Below, piece by piece: positions 8,596-16,397 of a stretch of DNA of 64,000 bases (position 1 is the stretch's first letter; every line of letters begins with the position of its first letter). Origin of the DNA: UBA6522 sp965221035 (GTDB taxonomy: Bacteria; Pseudomonadota; Gammaproteobacteria; Steroidobacterales; Rariloculaceae). Below the pieces are notes generated by a model. The model had not been told where the DNA came from. It saw only the letters and a list, made by a program, of their open reading frames with translations, and did not search any database. The DNA is taken from contig OZ244860.1 of NCBI GenBank assembly GCA_965221035.1, positions 3,038,001 to 3,102,000 of the forward strand. The letters run 5' to 3'. The position numbers were made by a program, and so were the translations under genes.

Positions 8596-10191
8596 ATGTT
8601 CGACTCCCCACCCACCAGCGAAATCCACCACCCGTCGGGTTCCGGCTTTCCCGCTGTCGGCCCGCGGGACACGCCTTCGCGAACTGTCACCACGGCGTTG
8701 CCGGAGCGGGCTTCCCCACCCATCCTAGAGCGGTTGCTTGAAGACGAGGCCCGTCGCGAACGACTCGAAGCCGAAATCACCACGCTGGCCGGGCATCTCA
8801 ACGCGGCCAATTACCGATTGATCAAGCTGCTGGACGAATTCGACCGCCAAAACGGCTGGTGCGGGGTCGGCATCCGCTCGCTGTCGCACTGGCTCAACTT
8901 CAGGTGCGGCATCGGCAAACTCGCCGCGCGGGAAAAGGTCCGTGTTGCCCGTGCGCTGCGGGAACTACCAAAGATCGACGCGGCGTTCGAGCGCGGCGAG
9001 GTCAGCTACTCCAAGGTCCGCGCCATGACCCGCGCGGCCACTCCCCAGAACGAGGCATTCCTGTTGCAGATCGCCCGTCATGGCACCGCGGACCACATGG
9101 AGCGGTTGGTGCGCGCCTACAGGAATCACACGGCTGAATTGGACGCGTCCAAGTCCGAACCTGAAGGCGGTCGCGAAGGGCGCTTCTGGTGTTATGCGGA
9201 GGACGATGGAACCATGGTCTTCGGCGGCCGCTTGCCCCTGGAGCAGGGCAAGCTGCTGGAGAAGGCCCTGGATGCGATGGTGGCGGAGTCGGAGTCGGAG
9301 GCAAAGTCGGAGCGGGACGACGATCCGGAGGCCGGTGTCGCGGAGGATGTTTCAGCCGAATCCAGGGCGTCCACTCCAGGCCCGGCTGTTGAAAGTGTTT
9401 CAGCGGAAACACCTGCTCCCGCCCCGGCTGCCGAAGATGATTCAGCGGAAACGCCCAGCCGCACCGTCAACCGCGCCACCGCCCTCGCCCGAATCGCCGA
9501 ACATTACGTCGCCACCGGCGGCGGGCGCGCCCAATCCCTCGCCGGACATGAGTCTTGCCAGGTCTTCGTGCACGTCAACGCCAACGACGCCCACCCGGAC
9601 AACCGCATCAACGGCGGCCATACCGCGTACACGGATGATCGCCGCCGCATCGCCCCCAACGTGGTCCGCCAACTTGCCTGCGATGCCGCCCTGACCACCG
9701 TTCTGGAAAACGACCGCGGCGAGGTGCTCAATATCGGCCGCCGGTCCCGCACCGTACCCCGGCGAATCGCCCACGCACTCCGCATCCGCGACGGCGGTTG
9801 CCGCTTCCCCGCCTGCGGTCAGCAGCGCTGGACCGACGCCCACCACATTCGGCACTGGGCCGACGGCGGCGAAACCAGCCTCGACAACCTGGTGACCCTG
9901 TGCCGATACCATCATCGCAGCCTGCACCGAGACGAGTACCGCATCGAGCACGGCACCGACGGCGAACTGAAATTCATCGGCAACGACGGAAGGTGGATCC
10001 CACCGTCACTCCATCCCCAATTCCAAGGTGCCGACAGCGCCGAACAGGCGACTCGGCGTCTTCAAGACGACAATCGCAAGCGCGGCGTGACAATCGACCG
10101 CCGCACGGCCGAGACCCAGTGGACCGGCGAGCGGCTAGATTACTCGGTATGTGTGGGTGGACTGATGCGGTGTGATGGGCGGGTTGATTGA
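8596..10191 (+). CDS. DUF222 / 13E12-repeat protein with C-terminal HNH nuclease domain
   Basis: 531 residues from the ATG at 8596. The N-terminal half is the helical DUF222 region (RERLEAEITTLAGHLNAANYR, NGWCGVGIRSLSHWLNFRCG, VSYSKVRAMTRAATPQNEAF). A low-complexity Ser/Ala/Glu/Pro linker with repeated SAE(S/T) motifs follows at about residues 230-295. The C-terminus is an HNH endonuclease: CRFPACGQQRWTDAHHIRHW, then ETSLDNLVTLCRYHHRSLH. The family is abundant in actinobacterial and some proteobacterial genomes and is often linked to mobile DNA; its physiological role is not settled. First gene of the accessory region, with an AT-rich upstream spacer. Confidence 0.87.
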   Translation: MFDSPPTSEIHHPSGSGFPAVGPRDTPSRTVTTALPERASPPILERLLEDEARRERLEAEITTLAGHLNAANYRLIKLLDEFDRQNGWCGVGIRSLSHWLNFRCGIGKLAAREKVRVARALRELPKIDAAFERGEVSYSKVRAMTRAATPQNEAFLLQIARHGTADHMERLVRAYRNHTAELDASKSEPEGGREGRFWCYAEDDGTMVFGGRLPLEQGKLLEKALDAMVAESESEAKSERDDDPEAGVAEDVSAESRASTPGPAVESVSAETPAPAPAAEDDSAETPSRTVNRATALARIAEHYVATGGGRAQSLAGHESCQVFVHVNANDAHPDNRINGGHTAYTDDRRRIAPNVVRQLACDAALTTVLENDRGEVLNIGRRSRTVPRRIAHALRIRDGGCRFPACGQQRWTDAHHIRHWADGGETSLDNLVTLCRYHHRSLHRDEYRIEHGTDGELKFIGNDGRWIPPSLHPQFQGADSAEQATRRLQDDNRKRGVTIDRRTAETQWTGERLDYSVCVGGLMRCDGRVD

Positions 10192-10225
10192 TTGGGTTAA
10201 GAGCGTTTTGACGAATTGTGTTCAC

Positions 10226-10248
10226 TTTTCCGCGTAAAAGGCGGAAAA
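10226..10248. promoter_or_regulatory. Perfect inverted repeat, probable AbiEi operator
   Basis: Arms TTTTCCGC (10226-10233) and GCGGAAAA (10241-10248) are exact reverse complements separated by 7 bases. The repeat ends 7 bases before the ATG at 10255. AbiEi antitoxins are known to repress their own promoters by binding inverted repeats, so an autoregulatory operator is the natural reading; this is inferred from position and symmetry. Confidence 0.6.
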
Positions 10249-10254
10249 TGGGGC

Positions 10255-11076
10255 ATGATTCGCTATCGGCAAGCATTGCCCCGATATATCGACCAGCATC
10301 TCTCGATGGGTCGATTGGTCTTCACCGCCTCTGAGGCGCAAGACGACCTTGGCCTTGGGCACCGGTCGTTTCTGGACGCTGCGGAGCGATTGCAGCGGTC
10401 TCGGAAGTTGTTGAGGCTTCGCCAGGGATTCTATGTGATTGTGCCGCCACAATTCGCCAGTTTGGGCGCACCTCCGCCTGCTTGGTTCATTGATGCGCTG
10501 ATGCGTTGGGAGGGCGAAGCCTACTATGTCGGCCTGTTGAAGGCTGCCGAGCTGCATGGCGCGACGCATCAGGCCGTCATGCAGTTTCAAGTCGTATGCG
10601 GAAAGCGATTGCGGGAGATTAGAGCGGGCCGCCACCTTATCGCATTCTATTTCCGCAGAACCATGGAATCCCCGCTCCCGGGCGTCGAAGATCGCAAGAC
10701 CGACGCCGGGATGATGAAGATCTCATCGGCTGCATTGACCGCGCTGGATCTGCTCCGTTACCCGCAGGCTTCCGGCGGTATCGACAGCGTTGCGACCGTC
10801 CTCGCAGAACTTGCACCGACCATACAAGCCGATGAACTCGCGTCCCTATCGGTCAGGGTGGAGCGCTCGGTGGCGCAACGGCTCGGCTTTCTGCTGGACT
10901 TCCTCGGTCAGGCGCACTTGACGAAGGAAATGCTGGACGGACTGCAATCCAAGGGACCGCTGCGTTGGACAGATCTTGAGCAAAGCGTCCGCGACCCGGT
11001 TTTCGCCCCGAAATCGCCGCTACGAGATTCGAAGTGGCGCGTGGTCACGTATCGTTTGCCGGAGCCTGACCTCTGA
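10255..11076 (+). CDS. abiEi: Type IV toxin-antitoxin system antitoxin, AbiEi family
   Basis: 273 residues from the ATG at 10255. The N-terminus is a winged-helix segment (GRLVFTASEAQDDLGLGHRSFLDAAERL then LLRLRQGFYVIVPP), followed by the C-terminal antitoxin domain (YYVGLLKAAELHGATHQAVMQFQVV). In AbiE systems this protein represses its own operon and neutralises the AbiEii nucleotidyltransferase. The family gives phage abortive infection or plasmid stabilisation. The stop TGA (11074-11076) overlaps the toxin start, so the two proteins are translationally coupled. An upstream start at 10216 is possible, but the inverted repeat argues for 10255. Confidence 0.87.
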   Translation: MIRYRQALPRYIDQHLSMGRLVFTASEAQDDLGLGHRSFLDAAERLQRSRKLLRLRQGFYVIVPPQFASLGAPPPAWFIDALMRWEGEAYYVGLLKAAELHGATHQAVMQFQVVCGKRLREIRAGRHLIAFYFRRTMESPLPGVEDRKTDAGMMKISSAALTALDLLRYPQASGGIDSVATVLAELAPTIQADELASLSVRVERSVAQRLGFLLDFLGQAHLTKEMLDGLQSKGPLRWTDLEQSVRDPVFAPKSPLRDSKWRVVTYRLPEPDL

Positions 11077-11936
11077 TTCCCAACCAGAACATCGTCGCCT
11101 GGGCCAATGTAGCTCCATGGTCGGAACCACGGCAGGTTGAGCAGGATTTGATCATCAGCCGGGCGTTGGTTGAGATTTTCCGCGATCGGTCATTGCGCAA
11201 GGCGCTTCGTTTCCGCGGCGGGACGGCTCTGCACAAGCTGCACCTTCCTGCTCCGTTGCGCTACTCGGAGGATATCGATCTGGTTCGAACGTCGGAGGGT
11301 CCGATCGGTCCGATCATCGACAGGCTCAGGGTCTTGCTCGAGCCATGGCTCGGAAAGGCGCATTTCGCACAAAGTCCGGTGGCGCCGAAGTTGCGATTCC
11401 GCGTGGATTCCGAGGATCCTGGTGCAGGCCCGATCCGCTTGAAGGTCGAGATCAACACACGCGAAATCATTTCCTTCGACCCGCCAACGGCAAGACGCCT
11501 TGAAGTGGTGAACCCATGGTTCACTGGCAAAGCCGACATCCCCACATTCTCACCTGAGGAAATATTGGCGACCAAGCTCAGGGCGCTCCTGCAGAGGAAC
11601 AAAGGTCGTGACCTTTACGATCTGGCGTACGGCCTGGATACGATCGAGTCGCTGAACATCGATCGAATTATCGAGATTTTCCGAAATTGCATGGATTCTT
11701 CCGACCTTTCGATTTCTCGCGCACAGGCACAGCGGCGCATGTTCGAGAAGCTGGCAAACCCGCGGCTTTGGACGGATGTTCGCCCATTGCTCCCCGCCGA
11801 TCAGGCCAGCGCACTGACGGCGGCGGCGCAGGCGCAGCTTTTTGAAAGTGTCTTCATTGAACTCATTGACAGGCTTCCGGGAGTGCCTTGGGCAAGCACC
11901 GCCGCAACGAAGGCGCGGTTCGGCATCCACTGGTGA
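11073..11936 (+). CDS. abiEii: AbiEii/AbiGii nucleotidyltransferase toxin
   Basis: About 287 residues. The nucleotidyltransferase signature is GGTALHKLHL followed by RYSEDIDLV, with the Asp pair of the active site; KVEINTRE and FSPEEILATKLRALLQRNKGRDLYDLAY complete the family pattern. Conserved N-terminal residues of the family (IPNQNIVAWANVAPW, then QVEQDLIISRAL) are encoded upstream of the first TTG at 11148, so translation must begin at CTG 11073 or ATT 11076, overlapping the antitoxin stop. A non-AUG start coupled to the antitoxin would keep toxin levels low. The family transfers nucleotides to its target, arresting growth. Confidence 0.85.
   Translation: MIPNQNIVAWANVAPWSEPRQVEQDLIISRALVEIFRDRSLRKALRFRGGTALHKLHLPAPLRYSEDIDLVRTSEGPIGPIIDRLRVLLEPWLGKAHFAQSPVAPKLRFRVDSEDPGAGPIRLKVEINTREIISFDPPTARRLEVVNPWFTGKADIPTFSPEEILATKLRALLQRNKGRDLYDLAYGLDTIESLNIDRIIEIFRNCMDSSDLSISRAQAQRRMFEKLANPRLWTDVRPLLPADQASALTAAAQAQLFESVFIELIDRLPGVPWASTAATKARFGIHW
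11737..11762 (+). repeat. 26-bp segment of abiEii copied at 12437-12462
   Basis: The 26 bases from GCATGTTCGAG to CAAACCCG inside abiEii recur without mismatch exactly 700 bp downstream, in the debris after the cas3 fragment. This copy belongs to the intact gene. Confidence 0.85.
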
Positions 11937-12017
11937 TCTGGGCGGTCGCCGAATGCGTCCCCTGACTCTACGCGAGGCCCTTGTTGATCCGGCTATTCGT
12001 TGTGTCAGGAGAATTGC

Positions 12018-12295
12018 TTGAACGGTGAATCCTTTTATCGCGTGGCCTTCGGCTTGGACTGTCAACGGCGACCGGATCCATGGCAGCGGGAGCTAATGGA
12101 TGAAACGTGGCCGCGTGTCCTGATTGCGCCGACGGGCTCCGGCAAGACTGCGGCGGTGACTCTTGGCTGGGTCGCGCACCGTTTGCGGGCAGCGGAGTCG
12201 ACGCCTCGGCGCCTTGTCTGGTGTCTGCCGATGCGTACTTTGGTCAAGCAGACTGCGGAGGCTGTTCGGGGGTGGCTTGGAAATCTGGCAGAGGT
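12018..12295 (+). pseudogene. Truncated third cas3-type helicase gene (N-terminal fragment)
   Basis: About 93 codons of a Cas3-like helicase N-terminus: PDPWQRELMDETWP, the Walker A segment LIAPTGSGKTAAV, and RRLVWCLPMRTLVKQTAEAV (helicase motif Ia region). A TTG at 12018 with CAGGAG seven bases upstream gives a plausible native start. The frame then runs abruptly into an antisense copy of a DUF4143 ATPase gene, so motifs II-VI and the HD nuclease are gone. The fragment is not a copy of either intact cas3 in the window; its wording differs in every block. It is the relic of a third CRISPR effector operon. Confidence 0.72.
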
Positions 12296-12434
12296 GACTC
12301 GCGTTCCCCACCTCGGACAAGGACAATCCGTCCACATCCACGAACTGGATCCTTCCTGCCAGCGTCTCGGCAGCGCCCCACACCAGATCGAGCGATGCAC
12401 TGCCCAGCAACAGGAAGACCGCCTTGCGCCGGGG
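12296..12434 (-). repeat. Partial copy of the DUF4143 ATPase gene
   Basis: 139 bp aligns without gaps to 20429-20567 inside the DUF4143 ATPase gene, with 13 differences by my count (about 91% identity). On the minus strand it reads RRKAVFLLLGSASLDLVWG and AGRIQFVDVDGLSLSEVGN, the counterpart of the intact gene. It is joined directly to the cas3 fragment and has no start or nuclease domain. Confidence 0.85.
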
Positions 12435-12436
12435 GT

Positions 12437-12462
12437 GCATGTTCGAGAAGCTGGCAAACCCG
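12437..12462 (+). repeat. 26-bp copy of abiEii sequence
   Basis: Identical to 11737-11762 within abiEii and placed two bases after the DUF4143 copy. With it, the 445 bp from 12018 to 12462 is a three-part mosaic of cas3, DUF4143 and abiEii pieces. Confidence 0.85.
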
Positions 12463-12502
12463 AGATGAATCACCAGTTCGCGTAGATTTGCTACGAAGGG
12501 CA

Positions 12503-13495
12503 TCAATTTTCGGTTTCCGGTCCTGCGGTGGTGAAATTCATGAACCTACCGGTCGATATCCGCCGGGCTCTTCGAACTTCAATGATGCCGAGTGCGGCAC
12601 GCGTTTCGCGATGTGCCATAGTTGGATGGGTCAATAGCGCCCGAATGCCAGCGAGACTGATCGGCTGTCGCCAAATTGGCCAACGCATTACGAATTCGCC
12701 CTTCGAATCACGATGACCACCAATGACAGCCAGTCTAACGCTACCGTACCGCTGCAACTGCATTGGAACGACAGTCAGAACTGAGAGTCCAACCGCGGCG
12801 AGCCGGTTGGCACCATGCTGCGTGCGCTCTTTAGTCTTTGTATCCGTTGGGTCATTTGCTCGATATGCGTATCGAACATCCTCGTTGGGGTCCCAACGAA
12901 ACGAATCCGTGGCGTCGGGCCGTTGCCAAGGAATAAACAGCGCTTCACGTAAACAATCCGATTCAGAAACCGGTGTCTTTTGTCGTCCTGCTCCCCTGGC
13001 TGGCGGAGTCTTTTGTTGCGGAACCGAAACCAGCCGTTCCAGAAAATACTGATGTCCTTGCCCAAACATGAGGCACAGTGGCGTCGGGACTATGTTGTCC
13101 ACTTTCTGTTTCTTGTCTCGGTTGAATGCGGCGTCGCTGACCAAGGCTGTCCATAGGTCGGCGACGTACCGATTGTTGGCGTTGGCGGCTTCACGCAGAC
13201 CCTTGGTAGCATCGTTACGAGATAGCTCCTTCAAGTTTTTTCGCCTTCCGAACTCATGGCGTTGTCCCAATTCTTGAAGACCCTTGGCCGCAGCTTCGGT
13301 AACGGTCGCCTCGCTTACTCCCTTGGGGGTCTGCAACACGGGGCGAAGCGGCGGTTCGTCTACGGTCCATGCGACTCGTGATCGCCATTCCGGTTGCGCC
13401 TCTTGCAGCGACCGCAGCAGCCCCAACAGCGCCATGAATGCAAGCAAGTTGTCGGGTTCCAAGCCGTCGAGGCGGTGGCTCGCAAGCGAAGTCAT
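12503..13495 (-). CDS. Type I-G CRISPR Cas8-like subunit (Cas3-extension family)
   Basis: 330 residues from an ATG at 13495 that overlaps the cas3 stop in ATGA. It aligns by eye with the C-terminal extension of the second Cas3 in this window: LDGLEPDNLLAFMALLGLLRSL versus LNGLVPGDFLATIGVLRAL, SFRWDPNE versus SFRWTPLA, GLSVLTVVP versus GVSALVSVP, and VMRWPIW versus HFRWPLW. In type I-G systems this is the candidate large subunit of the interference complex, expected to help recognise the PAM and recruit Cas3. It is the last gene of the operon csb1-csb2-cas3-cas8. The family is sometimes called Csb3/Cas8u2. Confidence 0.75.
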   Translation of the reverse strand: MTSLASHRLDGLEPDNLLAFMALLGLLRSLQEAQPEWRSRVAWTVDEPPLRPVLQTPKGVSEATVTEAAAKGLQELGQRHEFGRRKNLKELSRNDATKGLREAANANNRYVADLWTALVSDAAFNRDKKQKVDNIVPTPLCLMFGQGHQYFLERLVSVPQQKTPPARGAGRQKTPVSESDCLREALFIPWQRPDATDSFRWDPNEDVRYAYRANDPTDTKTKERTQHGANRLAAVGLSVLTVVPMQLQRYGSVRLAVIGGHRDSKGEFVMRWPIWRQPISLAGIRALLTHPTMAHRETRAALGIIEVRRARRISTGRFMNFTTAGPETEN

Positions 13496-16395
13496 GAATC
13501 TCGCTCCTGTTCCGATGCTCGATGATCCGCAAGGCGTATGATCGCCTCCAGATGAGCCAAGCCCCATGTGCCGTAGCGCAGCTTTAATTCCTCAAACATA
13601 GCTGGCCAGTCGTAGCCTTCGAAATTGAACGCCAACGTCTCTGGGCCAAACTCACTTTCCGGCATCTGCCATTGACTGACTCCAAGGCAAGGGGGGAGCG
13701 GTTGTTCGGGCTCCGGGTCGAAGAAGCTAAAAAAAGGTCGACCCAGACCGTGATGAGTGCCGATGAGCCAGAGAACCAGGTTGCGGTCATGGGCTTCGGC
13801 CAAGCGCGGATGCTTCCGGGCCATCCGAACCGACAAAGCCTCGTGCCGCCAGCCTCTGGGTAGTCCTGCTTGTCGCCACGCCTGTGGCGACCATGATCGC
13901 CCGCTTTTGGCCAGCGGAGATCCGTCGGGGCGATTCCAAGGATCGCCTCCACCGAGCATGGCTTGAAACCTCGGATCTGCCTTGCCGACGTCGTGGAGCC
14001 AAGCTGCCAACCAAATGTCTTCTACCAATTCGTTGCTCAGATTAAGGGTATGACCAAATTTCTTGGCGAAGTCGGCAACATGGTTTCCGTGGTCGTCTAG
14101 CAGCACTGGCTTGCTGGAGGTATAGGAGCCATCTTCGTGTTCCGTTGATGGTGCTGCCGTTACCCGCGCGGCGTTACCGCTGATTCCTCGCTCAGCGACA
14201 AGAATCACACCTCTCTCGCGTCCGCCGGGATAGGGGAAGTGGGCATCGACTGACCCCTCCCCGTTTTGTTTAAGCACTTTCAGTAGTTCAAGCAGCGCGC
14301 CGTCACGACGGTCCACTTCATCCGACATGGTTGTTGAGATCGTGTCGACTAAAGCGCCCACCAAATCTCGGTCGGCCAAGTATTCGGCAGCAAGAAGATC
14401 GGAAACTCGGCTCCAAACCGCTTTGGTCACCATTCCACGGGAAACGCGGACAGCAAACCGCCGCCTGCGATAGGGCTTAGCCGCCTCATCGGCGACATCT
14501 TCGACCGGAGAACCTTTGTCCGGTGCCCAGCCGAACTCGTCACAGCCACCGTATTGGGCGGGCACAACCAGAAGATCGCCTGGCCGCAGCTCGTTCGCCC
14601 CAACAACACCGGTGTTTGAATCATCGGAGCCGGCCCAGCGGAAGCCATTTCTTGGATTACCGGGATTTGGGGTGCTCTCCTGACGATCCGCTGCTCTTTC
14701 AGGCGCGTCCGACATATCGGAATCAGATCCCGTTGGCCCTTGCAGCCATGCCCGGACTACCCAGAGCGGAAGCTCGATCGCTTCGGCTGCGCGCGGCGGG
14801 AAAAGCCGTACCGCTTCCTTGATATGACCGGCATCTTCACCAGATTTGAGATCATCTGCGGAAATGTCAGCGCGCCAGACAACAGACACGCCCGCCGAAG
14901 TCCGCGCCGGGCCGTGCAGAAACAGTGAGATGTCTGGGTCCGTCGAAGGGCGCGGTGATGTCTGTGACCACAGATCGAGATATGCCGGCATGAGTGTCGG
15001 GGCGTTCGGACGCTTCGAAGCGAGGTCTTTGGCATTGAGTCCGTTGGCTTCGAGCCGTGCGGCCAATGGCGCGTTCAGGCCGAAATCCACGGTATCTCCC
15101 TCGGCGATATGTTGAAGTGCCTCCCAAGTCAGACGAATGCGGTCTCCATAGACTGGGTCGTCAGCGTTTGCCGCGATGTCCTCCGTGCGTGCCAATATCA
15201 CGCCCTCGGCCTCTATCGGGCGGCCAGCGCGGTTTAACCGGCCGAAGCGCTGGCGCAGCGCGTCAAGGGATGCGGCTTGCGTTACTAGGCCATCCAAGTC
15301 CAAGTCTACGCCGACTTCCAGACACTGGGTCGCGACGACGAAGAGCGACTTCGCGCGTGCGCGCTTTTCCTCATTGCCAGTGCGGAAGGCAACGAGCGCA
15401 TCCGAGATTCTGTCACGGTCCACGTTACGAGCCCGACCGGTCATCAGCACGACATCGCTTTTGTCATCTTCACGCAACGCATCGAATATGTCCCGAGCGA
15501 GCAATACGCGGTTGACCACCACACCAACTGCGACAGGGGAGACGTTTCGTTCCTTCAGCCGTGTAGCCAAGCCACGCGCCTCGTCCGCGAAAACCAAGGC
15601 GGCGGATTTCGTGTTCCCTCGAATTGCCCTCCCGAGCGTCACGGACTTGTGAGTCTCCAATCTTCTTCGCAATCGAGGGTGTGACCAGTCTTGCGAGGAA
15701 AGAGTCAGACGGCGCACTCCTTCATTCCCCGGTGTTGCTGATAGGAGGGCAACCTTGATGCTAGCCCGACCGATCGAGCATACGGACCGGAGCGTTTGTC
15801 GGAACGGTTCGCTGAGGTGGGCTTCGTCAAGCAATAGCAAGGTGTCTGTTCCCAGCAACCCAGCGTGCACTGGCTTCATGCGATCAGATACGCCATAGCC
15901 CCGAAAAAATAGGCGCGAACCCACTTGATCGACAGTCGAGCAGAGAATTGTCGGCTGCGTGGGCGTACGAGCCCAATCGTGCTCCAAGGGTGCTCCACCG
16001 CGCAGTCTTTGGACAACCAGCGGGGAACTGAATTCTCCTGCCAAGCGCTGAAGGCGCGAAGCCACTTCCAACACTACCGGATTTTCTGTTGTGCCTTCGT
16101 TGAGTGTGCTGGCGATTTTTTTCGCCCTTTCGAAAGCGTCATCTACGATTAGCCGTCGGTCGACGACGAGCGCAATTCGTAACGCGGCCTTGACCGGGGC
16201 GTCCACACGAAGCGCGAGATGAAACACAGCGGCGTCAAGAGCGGCGGTCTTTCCCGAACCCGTAGGCAAGTCCAACACGTCCGGCCATTTGTTGCTGGAA
16301 GCGATCCCGTCTACCAATGTCTGTTGCCAAGGAAACGGGTCGAAACCGTGGACAGCATGAAAAAAGGCTGCGAAGTCGGAAGGTCGAAGATTCAC
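13492..16395 (-). CDS. cas3: Type I-G Cas3 helicase-nuclease (locus 1)
   Basis: 967 residues starting with GTG at 16395, two bases after the csb2 stop TAA. Superfamily 2 helicase: Walker A LPTGSGKTAALD, DEAH box LLLDEAHLSEPF, motif VI region DALRQRFGRLNRAG. A C-terminal HD nuclease follows: WLAAWLHDVGKADPRF, GWRHEALSVRMA, LIGTHHGLGRPFF and IIRLADHRASEQE. Helicase-then-HD order is the type I-G arrangement. It degrades DNA marked by the crRNA complex. Longer in-frame extensions upstream lie inside csb2 and are rejected. The stop overlaps the start of the Cas8-like gene by four bases. Confidence 0.92.
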   Translation of the reverse strand: MNLRPSDFAAFFHAVHGFDPFPWQQTLVDGIASSNKWPDVLDLPTGSGKTAALDAAVFHLALRVDAPVKAALRIALVVDRRLIVDDAFERAKKIASTLNEGTTENPVVLEVASRLQRLAGEFSSPLVVQRLRGGAPLEHDWARTPTQPTILCSTVDQVGSRLFFRGYGVSDRMKPVHAGLLGTDTLLLLDEAHLSEPFRQTLRSVCSIGRASIKVALLSATPGNEGVRRLTLSSQDWSHPRLRRRLETHKSVTLGRAIRGNTKSAALVFADEARGLATRLKERNVSPVAVGVVVNRVLLARDIFDALREDDKSDVVLMTGRARNVDRDRISDALVAFRTGNEEKRARAKSLFVVATQCLEVGVDLDLDGLVTQAASLDALRQRFGRLNRAGRPIEAEGVILARTEDIAANADDPVYGDRIRLTWEALQHIAEGDTVDFGLNAPLAARLEANGLNAKDLASKRPNAPTLMPAYLDLWSQTSPRPSTDPDISLFLHGPARTSAGVSVVWRADISADDLKSGEDAGHIKEAVRLFPPRAAEAIELPLWVVRAWLQGPTGSDSDMSDAPERAADRQESTPNPGNPRNGFRWAGSDDSNTGVVGANELRPGDLLVVPAQYGGCDEFGWAPDKGSPVEDVADEAAKPYRRRRFAVRVSRGMVTKAVWSRVSDLLAAEYLADRDLVGALVDTISTTMSDEVDRRDGALLELLKVLKQNGEGSVDAHFPYPGGRERGVILVAERGISGNAARVTAAPSTEHEDGSYTSSKPVLLDDHGNHVADFAKKFGHTLNLSNELVEDIWLAAWLHDVGKADPRFQAMLGGGDPWNRPDGSPLAKSGRSWSPQAWRQAGLPRGWRHEALSVRMARKHPRLAEAHDRNLVLWLIGTHHGLGRPFFSFFDPEPEQPLPPCLGVSQWQMPESEFGPETLAFNFEGYDWPAMFEELKLRYGTWGLAHLEAIIRLADHRASEQERDS

Positions 16396-16397
16396 GG

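Noticed and set aside
12093..12506. 137-codon minus-strand frame resembling part of a DUF4143 ATPase as a separate gene
   Set aside because: Only a 139-bp stretch is homologous; the ends are unrelated sequence, so it is a fragment and not a gene.
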